Positions 7,614-17,961 of a stretch of 64,000 bases of DNA are shown here, in pieces (within the stretch, counting starts at the first letter, position 1; the number at the start of each line of letters is the position of its first letter). A model generated the notes under the pieces. It was given only the letters and a program-made list of their open reading frames with translations, searched no databases and was not told where the DNA came from. The position numbers and the translations under genes are program-made. The DNA comes from Mesorhizobium sp. YC-39. GTDB taxonomy: Bacteria > Pseudomonadota > Alphaproteobacteria > Rhizobiales > Rhizobiaceae. The stretch is from contig NZ_JAOWPS010000002.1 in assembly GCF_025753795.1 (NCBI RefSeq), positions 62,001 through 126,000 on the forward strand. The letters are read 5' to 3'.

Positions 7614-8524
7614 TGTGCTACCCGGCGCCCGAAAGCCCGTGCCGGCCGCGGCGAAGATGCCACGGGCGCCGGCGCCTCTCCGACATTGGCGACGGGCATC
7701 CGCCCGTCCTTGCCGAAGACGTGAAAGCTGGTCGGCGCAAGCTCGGGACGCGCCAGTGTGAACCCCTGCACCATCGAGGCGCCCGACTTTTCGGCCAGCT
7801 CAAGCTGCCAGCCCTCCTCGATGCCCTCGAACACGGTGCGGATGCCTTGTTCCTCGAAGCTTGCCACCATCGCCGTCAGCAGCGCGAAACCCGCGCCGGA
7901 ATCCATCAATTGCGTGATCCACTGGGCATCGAATTTGACGATATCCGGCCTGAGCTCCTTGATGCGGTTGATGTCGGATTCTTCGGCGCCGTAGTCGTCG
8001 ACAGCGATGCGAAAACCATTGCCCCTGAGCGCCTCGACGAAATTGTAGAGGGTTTCCTGCGATGCCGATTTCTGCTCGGTCACCTCGCACACGACGCGGT
8101 GCGGATCGATGCCCGCTTCGTGCAGCACCAACCGCATCTCGCGCAGCGCCTTGTCGGCGATGCCGCGGTCGGTGAACACCGACGGGTCGAAATTGATGAA
8201 GATGGACGCCTCCCGCGGCAGGCAGGCGCCGGCGTTCAAAAGGTGCAGCGTCCTTGTCAGCGCCTCGATATGCAGGCGGTCGGCCGCCGGACACGTGCTG
8301 AAAAAACTCATCGGCGGTTGCGGCTCGCCATCGCGAAAGGGCCGGATCAGCCCCTCGAAGGCGACGACCGAAAGCTTACCATCCTTAAAGGCGAAGATCG
8401 GCTGGAAGGCGCTTTGCAGCGTGTAGATGCCCCAGACACCGCTGGCGGTGCCGTCATCATGGCGGATGATATGGGCAAGCCCGATGCTGCGCGACAAGGG
8501 TTCCTCGCTCCGCGAGACTGGCAA
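7610..8524 (-). CDS. EAL-domain protein (first of pair), loop 6 altered
   Basis: A 304-residue paralogue of the next gene with the same stand-alone EAL layout: FEGLI, IFINFDPSVF, VVCEVTEQ, IAVDDYGAEESD, DIVKFDAQWI, VFEGIEEG and MVQGFTLARP. The DDFGTG motif, whose loop 6 helps bind metal and dimerise, reads DDYGAEES here. This may lower or abolish activity. The C-terminus has a Pro/Ala/Arg tail. A catalytic and a degenerate EAL protein made from one mRNA could act as enzyme and sensor or as a heterodimer; this is inference. Confidence 0.85.
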   Translation of the reverse strand: MPVSRSEEPLSRSIGLAHIIRHDDGTASGVWGIYTLQSAFQPIFAFKDGKLSVVAFEGLIRPFRDGEPQPPMSFFSTCPAADRLHIEALTRTLHLLNAGACLPREASIFINFDPSVFTDRGIADKALREMRLVLHEAGIDPHRVVCEVTEQKSASQETLYNFVEALRGNGFRIAVDDYGAEESDINRIKELRPDIVKFDAQWITQLMDSGAGFALLTAMVASFEEQGIRTVFEGIEEGWQLELAEKSGASMVQGFTLARPELAPTSFHVFGKDGRMPVANVGEAPAPVASSPRPARAFGRRVAQ

Positions 8525-8594
8525 AATTGGATTGCGATCCTGCCACTCAAGGGTTTACCCATCGTTGATGAATTTATTGTTGCCGAGGATTTGA

Positions 8595-9899
<1,305 letters not shown>

Positions 9900-9921
9900 T
9901 CAATACATTGTTGCAAAAATG

Positions 9922-9947
9922 AAAATCCGGCCGTACGGCCGGATTTT
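9922..9947. terminator. Bidirectional Rho-independent terminator
   Basis: A 26-base perfect palindrome around aatccggccgtacggccggatt has A residues on its left and a T tract on its right. It separates the convergent aminotransferase and cupin genes and can stop transcription from both sides. Confidence 0.9.
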
Positions 9948-9967
9948 TTATATCGGCTCTGGAAGGC

Positions 9968-10363
9968 TCAGCCGCCATACTGCGCGTCGGTCACTTTCTC
10001 CAGCCAGTCGGCATGGACGCCGTCGAGCGCCTCTTGCATGGCGATATGCGCCATTGCCGATTTCGGGGCGGCGCCATGCCAGTGCTTTTCATCTGCCGCG
10101 AAGGAGATGACGTCGCCAGCCCTGATCTCCTGTACCGGCTCGCCCCAGCTTTGCGCGAGGCCGGCGCCTGATATGACATAGAGCGTCTGGCCGAGCGGAT
10201 GCGTGTGCCAGTGGGTCCGCGCGCCAGGCTCGAAGCTGACCATCACGGCCCTGAGGCGGGCCGGCGCCTCCTTCTCGATGATCGGCGTCTGCAACACACG
10301 GCCGGTGAAATATTTCTCCGGCGCAATGATGGTCGGCACGCTGCCGCAGGTAATAATCTTCAT
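9968..10363 (-). CDS. Single-domain cupin protein
   Basis: A 131-residue small beta-barrel cupin. Cupin motif 1 is FEPGARTHWHTHPLGQTLYV with the metal ligands His-x-His and a glutamine in the place of the usual glutamate; motif 2 includes AGDVISFAADEKHWHGA with the last His ligand. Proteins of this type often sit with carboxymuconolactone decarboxylase-like enzymes, but none is present here. Substrate unknown; ATG 10363 fits the family start MKIITCG. Confidence 0.88.
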   Translation of the reverse strand: MKIITCGSVPTIIAPEKYFTGRVLQTPIIEKEAPARLRAVMVSFEPGARTHWHTHPLGQTLYVISGAGLAQSWGEPVQEIRAGDVISFAADEKHWHGAAPKSAMAHIAMQEALDGVHADWLEKVTDAQYGG

Positions 10364-10425
10364 CGTCGACAGTCCTCAGGCTGGCGGCAGTTTCGTCCGA
10401 TACCCGCCATGGCGCAACCGGCTGC

Positions 10426-11007
10426 TCAAGCCCGCAGCCGGAGGCTTCGCCAATCACGGTTCAAGCGCGGCCAGAACAGGCCTGTGCGTGCGCGATAGGC
10501 ATCATAGGCGCCGGCGAGCGCCGTGCGCGAAAACTTCCTCTCTTCGTCCAGCGCGGCGATCGTGTAGATCGCGATGATCCCGGCGACAGGCACCACCGCC
10601 CAGATCGACCAGGTCGCGATGCCCCATCCGATCCAGAAGATGATGTAGGACGCATAGAACGGATGGCGGACATAGGCGTAAGGTCCGTCGGTCAACAGAC
10701 TGTCGGGATTGTCGGCGTCGAATGCGAAGCGCAGCCGCGCCTTGCGGGAAATGACGATCGCCCACCAGAACAGGGCCGAGCTTACCAGTTCGATGGCGAG
10801 CCCGCCGAGCTTCGCCGCCACCGGCTGCCGCTCGATCCACAGGATAGCCATAAAGAACACCGCCACGCCGATCACCACGGCGGAAACGATCATGGCGCCT
10901 GGAGGCATGGTCGGCGACTGGAAATGGGCGCGCATGGACCAGGCATATTGACCGAGCGTCACGATGCTGCTGATTGAGACAAGAAGATCGAGCGCACCGT
11001 CCATCAT
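10426..11007 (-). CDS. Isoprenylcysteine methyltransferase-like membrane protein
   Basis: An integral membrane protein with about five hydrophobic segments. The C-terminal signature DGPYAYVRHPFYASYIIFWIG and the downstream EERKF..AGAYDAYRARTG are the SAM-binding elements of the ICMT/phospholipid-methyltransferase family (RHPxYxxxxL and EE..L...G..Y..Y). Start 11007 (ATGATG) was chosen for the AGGGA upstream; an ATG 13 codons earlier is possible. Bacterial members methylate unknown small or lipid substrates. Confidence 0.82.
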   Translation of the reverse strand: MMDGALDLLVSISSIVTLGQYAWSMRAHFQSPTMPPGAMIVSAVVIGVAVFFMAILWIERQPVAAKLGGLAIELVSSALFWWAIVISRKARLRFAFDADNPDSLLTDGPYAYVRHPFYASYIIFWIGWGIATWSIWAVVPVAGIIAIYTIAALDEERKFSRTALAGAYDAYRARTGLFWPRLNRDWRSLRLRA

Positions 11008-11208
11008 CGGAATCCCTGGTTGTCGCATCAGCCCGAAAATCGGCATCGATTTTTGGAAATGCCTGGATTTAAAACATGCTCCCGCCCACAGATTCGCTCA
11101 TCATACGCTGTTGCCGCAGAGAAATCCTTTCTTAACCACAAACCTAAACAACATAGTGACAGCAGAATGCGATGTTGGCCGTCAGGCAATCTGAGGGTCT
11201 AATCCAGC

Positions 11209-12075
11209 ATGGTCGTTTCCCACCGGACGGTCCGCACCGAGCAAGCGGATTTGCGCCTCAGCCAGTCGTCGGGCTCCGGCATTCCCATTGTTTTGATCCA
11301 TGGCTCGGGCAGTTCGCGCGCCGTATTCGCGCGACAGTTCGACAGTCCCTTGGCTGCCGCGCACCGTTTGATCGCCTTCGACCTTCCCGGCCATGGTGAA
11401 TCGTCCGACGCCCGTGACCCTGCAACTGCCTATACGATTGCCGGCCTCGCTCAATCGGCTGCTCAGCTCCTCGACATCATGGGGATCGACCGCGCCGTCG
11501 TCTTCGGCTGGTCGCTCGGCGGACATGTCGCCATCGAGCTCGCGAGCTTTCACCGGGCGGTCGCCGGACTGATGCTGACCGGCGCGCCGCCAGTGTCGAA
11601 AGGACCATTTGGCATGCTGCGTGGCTTCCATGCCCATTGGGACATGTTGCTCGCGTCCAAGAAGATTTACTCCGACCGCGATGCCGAGCGCTTCGAAACG
11701 CTGTGCTTCGGCGACACTGCCGATCCTTCGTTCCGCGAGGTTATCCTGCGCACCGACGGCCGGCTGCGTTCCGCGGTGACGCGCGGCATGGTCACCGGCA
11801 AAGGCGCCGACCAGAAGCAGGTGGTCGAGCACGCCGCATTTCCGGTCGCGATCGTCAACGGCGAGAACGATCCGTTTGTCCGGCTCGGCTATTTCGAGAC
11901 CTTGGCCTACGGTTCGCTATGGGAGCATTGCCATGTCATCCCCGGTGCCGGACATGCTCCTTTCTGGGAGCGTCCGGACCTGTTCAATCCGCTGCTGGCG
12001 CGCTTTGTCGAGACAGTGGCGAGGCAGGGCGTGGACGAAACCACTATGGCGCCGCGCCGAACCCAAGCGGGTTGA
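11209..12075 (+). CDS. Alpha/beta hydrolase
   Basis: A 288-residue alpha/beta-hydrolase fold enzyme. The oxyanion segment VLIHGSGSSRAVF, the nucleophile elbow FGWSLGGHVAIEL (Ser of GWSLG), the acid in NGENDPFVRLG and the catalytic histidine in PGAGHAPFWERP make a full triad. Substrate unknown; similar proteins include haloperoxidase-like and C-C bond hydrolases. It is alone on the plus strand with a 200-base upstream region. Confidence 0.88.
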   Translation: MVVSHRTVRTEQADLRLSQSSGSGIPIVLIHGSGSSRAVFARQFDSPLAAAHRLIAFDLPGHGESSDARDPATAYTIAGLAQSAAQLLDIMGIDRAVVFGWSLGGHVAIELASFHRAVAGLMLTGAPPVSKGPFGMLRGFHAHWDMLLASKKIYSDRDAERFETLCFGDTADPSFREVILRTDGRLRSAVTRGMVTGKGADQKQVVEHAAFPVAIVNGENDPFVRLGYFETLAYGSLWEHCHVIPGAGHAPFWERPDLFNPLLARFVETVARQGVDETTMAPRRTQAG

Positions 12076-12285
12076 TCAAGCGGGCTGATCTCCCTCACGG
12101 AAATTTGCCCACCCTGCGTCCGTGGTTGTAACGTCAGCGGTACACCGCCCCCCTCAAATCTCTTGCCCTGCCGGCTAACCCGTGGGACGATGCTTTCGGG
12201 TAGGTGGCGAACTAAACAAGCCCCGCCCGCGACGGTCGACAGGCCGGCCGCCGCTCCCAGGGAAACGCCTGAGTGGAGGTCAGTC

Positions 12286-14337
12286 ATGGGAACTCGCGCC
12301 GGAGGACGACGCACGGGACCGAAATGCATTGCCATAGTCGGTCCCTTCGCAAGCGGTAAGACGACACTTCTCGAAGCAATACTCGCCCGCACGGGCGCCA
12401 TCCCCCGCCAGAATCCCGTTTCGTCGGGAAACACCGTTTCCGATCATTCGCCCGAGGCACGCGCCCACGCCATGAGCGTCGAGGCGACCGTCGCCACCAC
12501 CGATTTCATGGGCGAGCAGCTCACCTTCGTCGATTGTCCCGGCTCCATCGAATTTTCCTTCGAGGCCGAGCCGGTGCTGGCCGCCTGCGACATCGCCGTG
12601 GTCGTCGCGGAAGCCGACGAAAAGAAGATCCCTGCCCTGCAGCTCATCATGCGCAAGCTCGACGATCTTGGCGTGCCGCGCATCCTGTTCCTGAACAAGG
12701 TCGACAAGGCGATAGCAGGCGTACGCGACACGCTGAAGATGCTGCAGCCGGCAAGCTCGCTGCCTTTGCTGCTGCGCCAGATTCCGCTGCGCAAGGATGG
12801 CGTCGTCATCGGCTCGATCGATCTTGCGCTGGAGCGCGCCTATATCTATCGCGAATATGCCGAGAGCGAGGTCGCCGAGATTCCGGGCGACGAGAAGGCA
12901 CGCGAGCTGGAGGCCCGCTTCTCCATGCTGGAAACGCTCGCCGACCACGACGACCAGTTGATGGAGCAGCTGCTCGAAGAGATCGAGCCACCGAAGGACG
13001 CGATCTTCGACGACCTTGCCGCCGACCTGCGCGCCGGCGCGGTGACGCCGGTGCTGATCGGCACCGCCGAGAAGGGCAACGGCGTGCTGCGCCTGCTGAA
13101 GACGCTCCGCCATGACGCACCCGACATAGAGGCGACCCGCAAGCGTCTCGGCGCACCCGATGGCAATGCCACCGTGGTCCAGGTGATGAAGACCATCCAC
13201 ACCGCGCATGGCGGCAAACTGTCGGTTTCGCGCATCCTTTCCGGACAGCTCGCCGACGCTTCCGAGCTCTACCTCTCGAATGGCGACACGGCAAAAGTGT
13301 CCGGCATCTACAGAATGCTCGGCAAGGACCAGACCAAGCTCACCTCGGCCAAGGCCGGTGACACAGTTGCGCTCGGCAAGCTGGACGACGTCAAGACCGG
13401 CCAGACGCTGAGCTCGGCCAAGGGAGGCATCAGGCCACTGGTGGCGCTGACACCGCCGCAACCGGTCTTTGCCTTCGCGCTGCGGCCAAAGGAACGCAAG
13501 GATGAGGTCAAGATGTCGGCGGCCATCCAGCGCCTTGCCGAGGAAGATCCCTCGCTCAGCCTGCGCCATAATCAGGATTCGGCCGAGACAGTACTATCGG
13601 GTCATGGAGAGATGCATCTGCGCGTCGTGCGCGAGCGGCTGGAAGGCAAGAACCAGATCCCGGTCGAGGGCCATACGCCGGCGGTGCCTTATCGCGAGAC
13701 GATCCGCAAACCGGCGCAGCAGCGCGGCCGCCACAAGAAGCAGTCGGGCGGCCATGGTCAGTTCGGCGACGTGGTGATCGAGATCAAGCCGCTGCCGCGC
13801 GGCTCCGGCTTTCAGTTCACCGACACCATCACCGGCGGCGTCGTGCCGAAGACCTATATCCAGTCGGTCGAGACCGGCGTGCGCGACTATCTGAAGTCCG
13901 GCCCGCTCGGCTTCCCGGTGGTCGATGTCGCCGTCAACCTGTCCGACGGCTCCTACCATGCGGTGGACTCGTCGGACATGGCCTTCCAGATGGCAGCGAA
14001 GCTGGCGATGAAGGAAGGCATGGCCGCCTGCTCGCCGGTGCTTTTGGAGCCGATCATGAAGGTCGAGATCGTCACGCCATCCGATGCGACCTCGAAGATC
14101 ATTGCGCTCATCCCGCAGCGGCGCGGCCAGATCCTCGGCTACGACGCGAGGCCCGATTGGCCAGGATGGGACGTCGTCGAGGCGACCATGCCGCAGGCCG
14201 AGATCGGCGACCTGATCATCGAGCTGCGTTCGGCGACCGCGGGCGTCGCCAGCTATCGTGCCGCCTTCGACCATATGGCCGAACTCACCGGCCGCCTGGC
14301 CGACGAGGCGATGAATGCCAACGGCAAGGCCGCCTGA
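12286..14337 (+). CDS. EF-G-like translational GTPase with altered G3 motif
   Basis: A 683-residue homologue of elongation factor G. Domain I has the P-loop GPFASGKTT (19-27) and the NKVD base-recognition motif (137-140), but the G3 motif is DCPGS (83-87) instead of DTPGH, so the histidine that activates the hydrolytic water is absent. The later domains are recognisable: HGEMHLRVVRERL, YRETIRKPAQQRGRHKKQSG (domain IV) and MEGMAACSPVLLEPIM-like domain V text. GGAGG six bases before ATG 12286 fixes the start. It is a paralogue, not the main EF-G; role unknown. Confidence 0.9.
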   Translation: MGTRAGGRRTGPKCIAIVGPFASGKTTLLEAILARTGAIPRQNPVSSGNTVSDHSPEARAHAMSVEATVATTDFMGEQLTFVDCPGSIEFSFEAEPVLAACDIAVVVAEADEKKIPALQLIMRKLDDLGVPRILFLNKVDKAIAGVRDTLKMLQPASSLPLLLRQIPLRKDGVVIGSIDLALERAYIYREYAESEVAEIPGDEKARELEARFSMLETLADHDDQLMEQLLEEIEPPKDAIFDDLAADLRAGAVTPVLIGTAEKGNGVLRLLKTLRHDAPDIEATRKRLGAPDGNATVVQVMKTIHTAHGGKLSVSRILSGQLADASELYLSNGDTAKVSGIYRMLGKDQTKLTSAKAGDTVALGKLDDVKTGQTLSSAKGGIRPLVALTPPQPVFAFALRPKERKDEVKMSAAIQRLAEEDPSLSLRHNQDSAETVLSGHGEMHLRVVRERLEGKNQIPVEGHTPAVPYRETIRKPAQQRGRHKKQSGGHGQFGDVVIEIKPLPRGSGFQFTDTITGGVVPKTYIQSVETGVRDYLKSGPLGFPVVDVAVNLSDGSYHAVDSSDMAFQMAAKLAMKEGMAACSPVLLEPIMKVEIVTPSDATSKIIALIPQRRGQILGYDARPDWPGWDVVEATMPQAEIGDLIIELRSATAGVASYRAAFDHMAELTGRLADEAMNANGKAA

Positions 14338-14378
14338 CGGCTCCGGCCTTTGCGGTGGTGTTGCACCGGCCAGGTAAT

Positions 14379-14480
14379 GCATGTCGCCCAAAAGTGCGCA
14401 GCGGTTTTGGGATAACGACATGCATCAAAACAAGACTTAAGCGCGTCGCATCAATCCCATCAGACGCGACGCGCTTTAAA
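14379..14480. repeat. Dispersed intergenic repeat, copy B
   Basis: Inverted relative to copy A at 4794-4896. Shared blocks include gcatgtcgcccaaaagtgcg, cagcggttttgggataacg and the hairpin gcgcgtcgc / gcgacgcgc. It lies 41 bases after the EF-G-like gene. Confidence 0.85.
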
Positions 14481-14790
14481 CACAAGGAAACGGCGTCCGG
14501 GATGATCCGGACGCCGCTCTCTTGCGGACCGTCTTCGTGGGAGGCGAAACGGCAGGTCCGCCGCACATGCCGCCAGCGCCCGATGGCGTCGGCGGTGGAA
14601 TTGGTTCGGACGCGGTAGCCGCCTGAGCCCGGATCGTTCGAGTGATGCCCCCATCTCCCGCACGAACCACACCGCGTCCTATCGTCTGCTTACTCGATAC
14701 TGCGTGTCTGCAACATGTTACCTGGGGTTACATGTCACTGTTACGCGATAATTTCGGTCGTTTTTCCGAGCACTGCAGATTTCAGGCAAC

Positions 14791-14819
14791 AAAAAAGCCG
14801 GATCAACGAAGATCCGGCT
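14791..14819 (-). terminator. Rho-independent terminator on the minus strand
   Basis: The stem AGCCGGATC / GATCCGGCT with a six-base loop is followed, in minus-strand direction, by six T residues. No protein gene on the minus strand precedes it, which points to a non-coding transcript. Confidence 0.8.
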
Positions 14820-14905
14820 GAGTTTGATTGGAAGTGCCTGTTAAGGCTAACCTCCAGAGGGGAACACTCGAGGGCGCTAATGGGAGGAGAACGCGCCCAG
14901 GAGAT
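14791..14905 (-). ncRNA. Candidate small RNA
   Basis: On the minus strand a CTTGTT element and a CATATA element are 18 bases apart (plus-strand 14936-14941 and 14912-14917), followed about 100 bases on by a strong terminator. The stretch between has no ORF, a palindromic CCTCTGGAGG segment and an exposed CTCCTCCC run (complement of 14882-14889), the anti-Shine-Dalgarno type of motif used by many alphaproteobacterial trans-acting RNAs. Predicted length is about 110 nt. Existence is inferred from signals only. Confidence 0.4.
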
Positions 14906-15169
14906 GGACTATATATGTGCTCATCATGCCCAAGAAACAAGCATCTATTTTGCAACACTCGCATGCAAAAAGAGGCAGGCTGTGGTCTAACCCATTCCTT
15001 GGGCCCATAGGACCAGCAGAATCGTCGAAATGCAGCGCGTAGCGAGCCGGAATCGCAACGGGAGAAGCGTATCGGAATTGATTCCCGACCGAAAATGCAG
15101 AAAACGGCGAATGACGTGGAATCGGGCAGTGCGCGTTCATTTTTACGGCAATCGGGCAAGGAGGCATCG

Positions 15170-15667
15170 GTGCGGACACGTCAGGCGATTGCCGGCAGCG
15201 CACTGTTCTTCATTGTAGCGCCTGGCATGGTCGCGGGACTGGTGCCTTGGCTGTTGACCGATCATTATCGTCTGCCATGGTCGACCGTGCCCGGCTTTGC
15301 ACCGATCGGCTCGGTTCTGATCGTCGCTGCCGCAGCCTTGCTGCTTCATGCCTTTGCCCGCTTTGCCCTGGAGGGTTTGGGCACGCCCGCCCCGGTTGCG
15401 CCAACCGAAAGACTGGTCGTCGGCGGCATCTACCGCCATGTCCGCAACCCGATGTATGTGGCGGTGCTGTCGATCACCCTCGGCCAGGCGCTGCTGTTTT
15501 CGAGCTTGGCTCTTGTCGCCTACGCCGTCATTGCCGCCGCCGCCATGGTCTCGTTCGTGAAATTCTATGAGGAACCGACGCTTGCCCGCCGCTATGGCGC
15601 CGACTACGAAGCCTACCGCCGCGCCGTGCCCGGCTGGCTACCCCGCCTGACGCCGTGGCGCGGGTGA
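15170..15667 (+). CDS. ICMT/PEMT-like membrane methyltransferase
   Basis: A hydrophobic protein of about 165 residues with four membrane segments. The C-terminal half has the family signature VVGGIYRHVRNPMYVAVLS and FYEEPTLARRYGADYEAYRRAVPGWLPR, the SAM-binding region of small isoprenylcysteine/phospholipid methyltransferase-like enzymes. GTG 15170 was chosen because AGGAGG lies six bases upstream; the frame is open to 15095. Substrate unknown; it differs in sequence from the relative at 10426-11007. Confidence 0.83.
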   Translation: MRTRQAIAGSALFFIVAPGMVAGLVPWLLTDHYRLPWSTVPGFAPIGSVLIVAAAALLLHAFARFALEGLGTPAPVAPTERLVVGGIYRHVRNPMYVAVLSITLGQALLFSSLALVAYAVIAAAAMVSFVKFYEEPTLARRYGADYEAYRRAVPGWLPRLTPWRG

Positions 15668-15740
15668 GCCGGAAACCGCGCCGTTTCGGGGTGCGTTGAG
15701 ATTCAGGTCAGGCCGGCATCACCTGAATATCGACATGCCC

Positions 15741-16637
15741 TTAGAACGACCAGCTTCGCGCCTTCGCAATAATGAAATCGCGAAAGACATGCAGCTTCGC
15801 CTGGTTCTTCATCGCATCGGGATAGGCGAAATAGGTGTCGAAGGAAGGCACTTCGGTCTCCGGCAGCAATTGCACCAGTCCCGAATCCTTGGAGATGACA
15901 TAGTCGGGAAGCATGGCGATGCCGGCACCGCCCTGCACCGCGCGCTTGATCGACAATATGTCGTTGATCTGCAACGTCGGCACCCTCTGCCCGCCTTCGA
16001 AATCACCGACCGTCTCCAGCCAGTTCAGCTCCGACAGATGCGCGGGCACCGGCACGCCGAAGGTCACGATGCGATGGCTCTTCAGCTCGGAGATCGAAGC
16101 CGGCTTGCCAAATTTGTTGATATAGGAAGGTGCCGCGTAGAGATGGAAATGCACCGTGAACAGGCGGCGCTGGATAAGGTCCGGCTGTTGCGGCTGGCGC
16201 AGCCGGATAGCGCAATCGGCCTGGCGCATGGTCAGGTCGAGTTCCTCGTTCGCCAGGATGAGTTGCAGGCTGACCTCGGGATAGAGCTCGATGAATTCCT
16301 GCACGCGTTCGGTCAGCCAGCCGGCGCCAAGCCCGACCGTGGTCGTCACCCTGAGCACGCCCGAAGGCCTGTCCTTGGTCTCGGTCAGCCGCGACTTGAT
16401 CGTCTCCAGCTTCATCAGCACGTCATGTGCCGTGCGAAACAGCATCTCGCCCTGCTCGGTCAGCACCAGGCCGCGGGCGTGACGGTTGAACAGCGGCACG
16501 CCGACGTCATGTTCGAGCGCGCTGACCTGCCGCGAGATCGCCGATTGCGACAAATGCAGGGTCTCGGCCGCATGGGTGAACGACCCAGCTTCCGCCGCAG
16601 CGTGAAACACGCGTAGCTTGTCCCAGTCCAACGCCAT
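15741..16637 (-). CDS. lsrB: LysR-type regulator, LsrB/VtlR-like
   Basis: A 298-residue LysR regulator: N-terminal winged helix (MALDWDKLRVFHAAAEAGSF, LHLSQSAISRQVSALEHDVG) and a periplasmic-binding-like effector domain. Sequence style and its position right after trxB, with an Lrp-type gene on the other side, match the lsrB locus of Sinorhizobium and vtlR of Brucella. In those organisms the regulator controls LPS or redox functions, symbiosis or virulence, and in Brucella the small RNA AbcR2. The orthology is inferred from synteny and similarity recalled from memory. Confidence 0.85.
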   Translation of the reverse strand: MALDWDKLRVFHAAAEAGSFTHAAETLHLSQSAISRQVSALEHDVGVPLFNRHARGLVLTEQGEMLFRTAHDVLMKLETIKSRLTETKDRPSGVLRVTTTVGLGAGWLTERVQEFIELYPEVSLQLILANEELDLTMRQADCAIRLRQPQQPDLIQRRLFTVHFHLYAAPSYINKFGKPASISELKSHRIVTFGVPVPAHLSELNWLETVGDFEGGQRVPTLQINDILSIKRAVQGGAGIAMLPDYVISKDSGLVQLLPETEVPSFDTYFAYPDAMKNQAKLHVFRDFIIAKARSWSF

Positions 16638-16734
16638 GGTGCCCCTCGTTCTTTCTTTGGCGTCTGCCTGTTTTTAGCTCCTGAATGAAAAATCAGGCTT
16701 TTGCACGGCTTTCCTCAGCCGCTTCTTGAACTTT

Positions 16735-17709
16735 TTACTCCGCCGCTTCGCGGTGAACCTCTATACCGGCGAGATATTTTTCCGCCTCGAGCGCAGCCAT
16801 GCACCCAAGCCCTGCCGCGGTCACCGCCTGGCGATAGATGTCGTCTGTCACATCACCGGCGGCGAACACGCCCGGCACGTCGGTGCGGGTCGAATCCGGC
16901 GCTGTCCACAGATAGCCATTCGGCTTCTGCTTCAGCTTGCCGGCGAACAGTTCGACCGCTGGCGCATGGCCGATCGCCACGAACACGCCGTCGACCTGCA
17001 GATGCGTCACCTCACCGGTTGCCACATTGCGCAGCCTCAGCCCTTCGACCGACGGCGGCAGCGGCATCTTGCCGGGCTGGCCGGTGATCTCGTCGACGAC
17101 CGTGTCCCAGATGACGCGGACATTGTCCTTCTTGAACAGCCGCTCGCGCAGGATGCGCTCGGCGCGGAAATCGCTCCGCCGGTGAATGACCGTCACGCTC
17201 TTGGCCAGGTTGGAGAGGTAGAGCGCCTCCTCCACCGCCGAATTGCCGCCGCCGATCACCGCGACATCCTTGCCGCGATAGAAGAAGCCGTCGCAGGTGG
17301 CGCAGGCCGACACGCCGAAGCCCATGAAGGTCTGCTCGCTCGGAATGCCCAGCCATTTCGCCTGCGCGCCGGTGGCGATGATCAAGGCGTCGGCGGTGTA
17401 AATGGTGCCGGAATCGCCCTTGGCGCGGAACGGTCGCACATTGAGGTCGACCTCGGTGATGATGTCGTTGACGACGTCGGTGCCGACATGCTCGGCCTGT
17501 TTGAGCATTTGTTCCATCAGCCAAGGACCCTGGATCGGATCGGCGAAGCCCGGATAATTTTCGACATCGGTGGTGATCATCAACTGGCCGCCCTGTTGCA
17601 GGCCGGCGACCAGCATGGGCTTCAGCATGGCCCGGGCAGCGTAGATCGCCGCCGTATAGCCGGCGGGGCCGGAGCCGATGATGAGAACGGGTGCGTGCTT
17701 GCTGCTCAT
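16735..17709 (-). CDS. trxB: Thioredoxin reductase
   Basis: A 324-residue low-molecular-weight thioredoxin reductase. It has the FAD-binding IIGSGPAGYTAAIYAAR at the N-terminus, the redox-active CATC (Cys136, Cys139) in SACATCDGFFYRGKDV, the NADPH-binding VIGGGNSAVEEALYLS and the C-terminal FAD segment GVFAAGDVTDDIYRQAVTAA. It reduces thioredoxin with NADPH in the cytoplasm. The gene is followed by lsrB on the same strand (97-base gap) and is divergent from the Lrp-type gene. Confidence 0.96.
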   Translation of the reverse strand: MSSKHAPVLIIGSGPAGYTAAIYAARAMLKPMLVAGLQQGGQLMITTDVENYPGFADPIQGPWLMEQMLKQAEHVGTDVVNDIITEVDLNVRPFRAKGDSGTIYTADALIIATGAQAKWLGIPSEQTFMGFGVSACATCDGFFYRGKDVAVIGGGNSAVEEALYLSNLAKSVTVIHRRSDFRAERILRERLFKKDNVRVIWDTVVDEITGQPGKMPLPPSVEGLRLRNVATGEVTHLQVDGVFVAIGHAPAVELFAGKLKQKPNGYLWTAPDSTRTDVPGVFAAGDVTDDIYRQAVTAAGLGCMAALEAEKYLAGIEVHREAAE

Positions 17710-17961
17710 GGACGGGCTTTCACAACAACCGGACGCGAGCGGGCGTCCGGCACAGGGAACGATATCGCGCCTAATCTAGGTGTTGCAGACGACGCCAGCA
17801 AGACGACCTGACCTTCGTCCCCGGAAAGCTTCGGCGCAAACAGACGATCCATGAACAACTTGCGCGGTGACTGCGAGAAAATCGCCGATTGAAGCGAGAT
17901 ACCGAAGTCGTTTAATTACAGGATCACGAAAGATTCTTGCGCGAAGCGCCGAAGGTAATCC

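Larger units (their letters stand above)
14338..15169. other. Long intergenic region with repeat and candidate small RNA
   Basis: No convincing protein gene is seen in these 830 bases. The stretch contains copy B of the dispersed repeat (14379-14480), a minus-strand terminator (14791-14819) with a candidate small RNA upstream of it, and otherwise unexplained sequence. Confidence 0.6.

Noticed and set aside
12280..13569. Minus-strand frame of 429 codons inside the EF-G-like gene
   Set aside because: It is antisense to a well-conserved GTPase and its product has no recognisable motif.
14803..15159. Minus-strand frame of 118 codons in the intergenic region
   Set aside because: No homology, no ribosome binding site and it runs into the terminator; the terminator fits a small RNA better.
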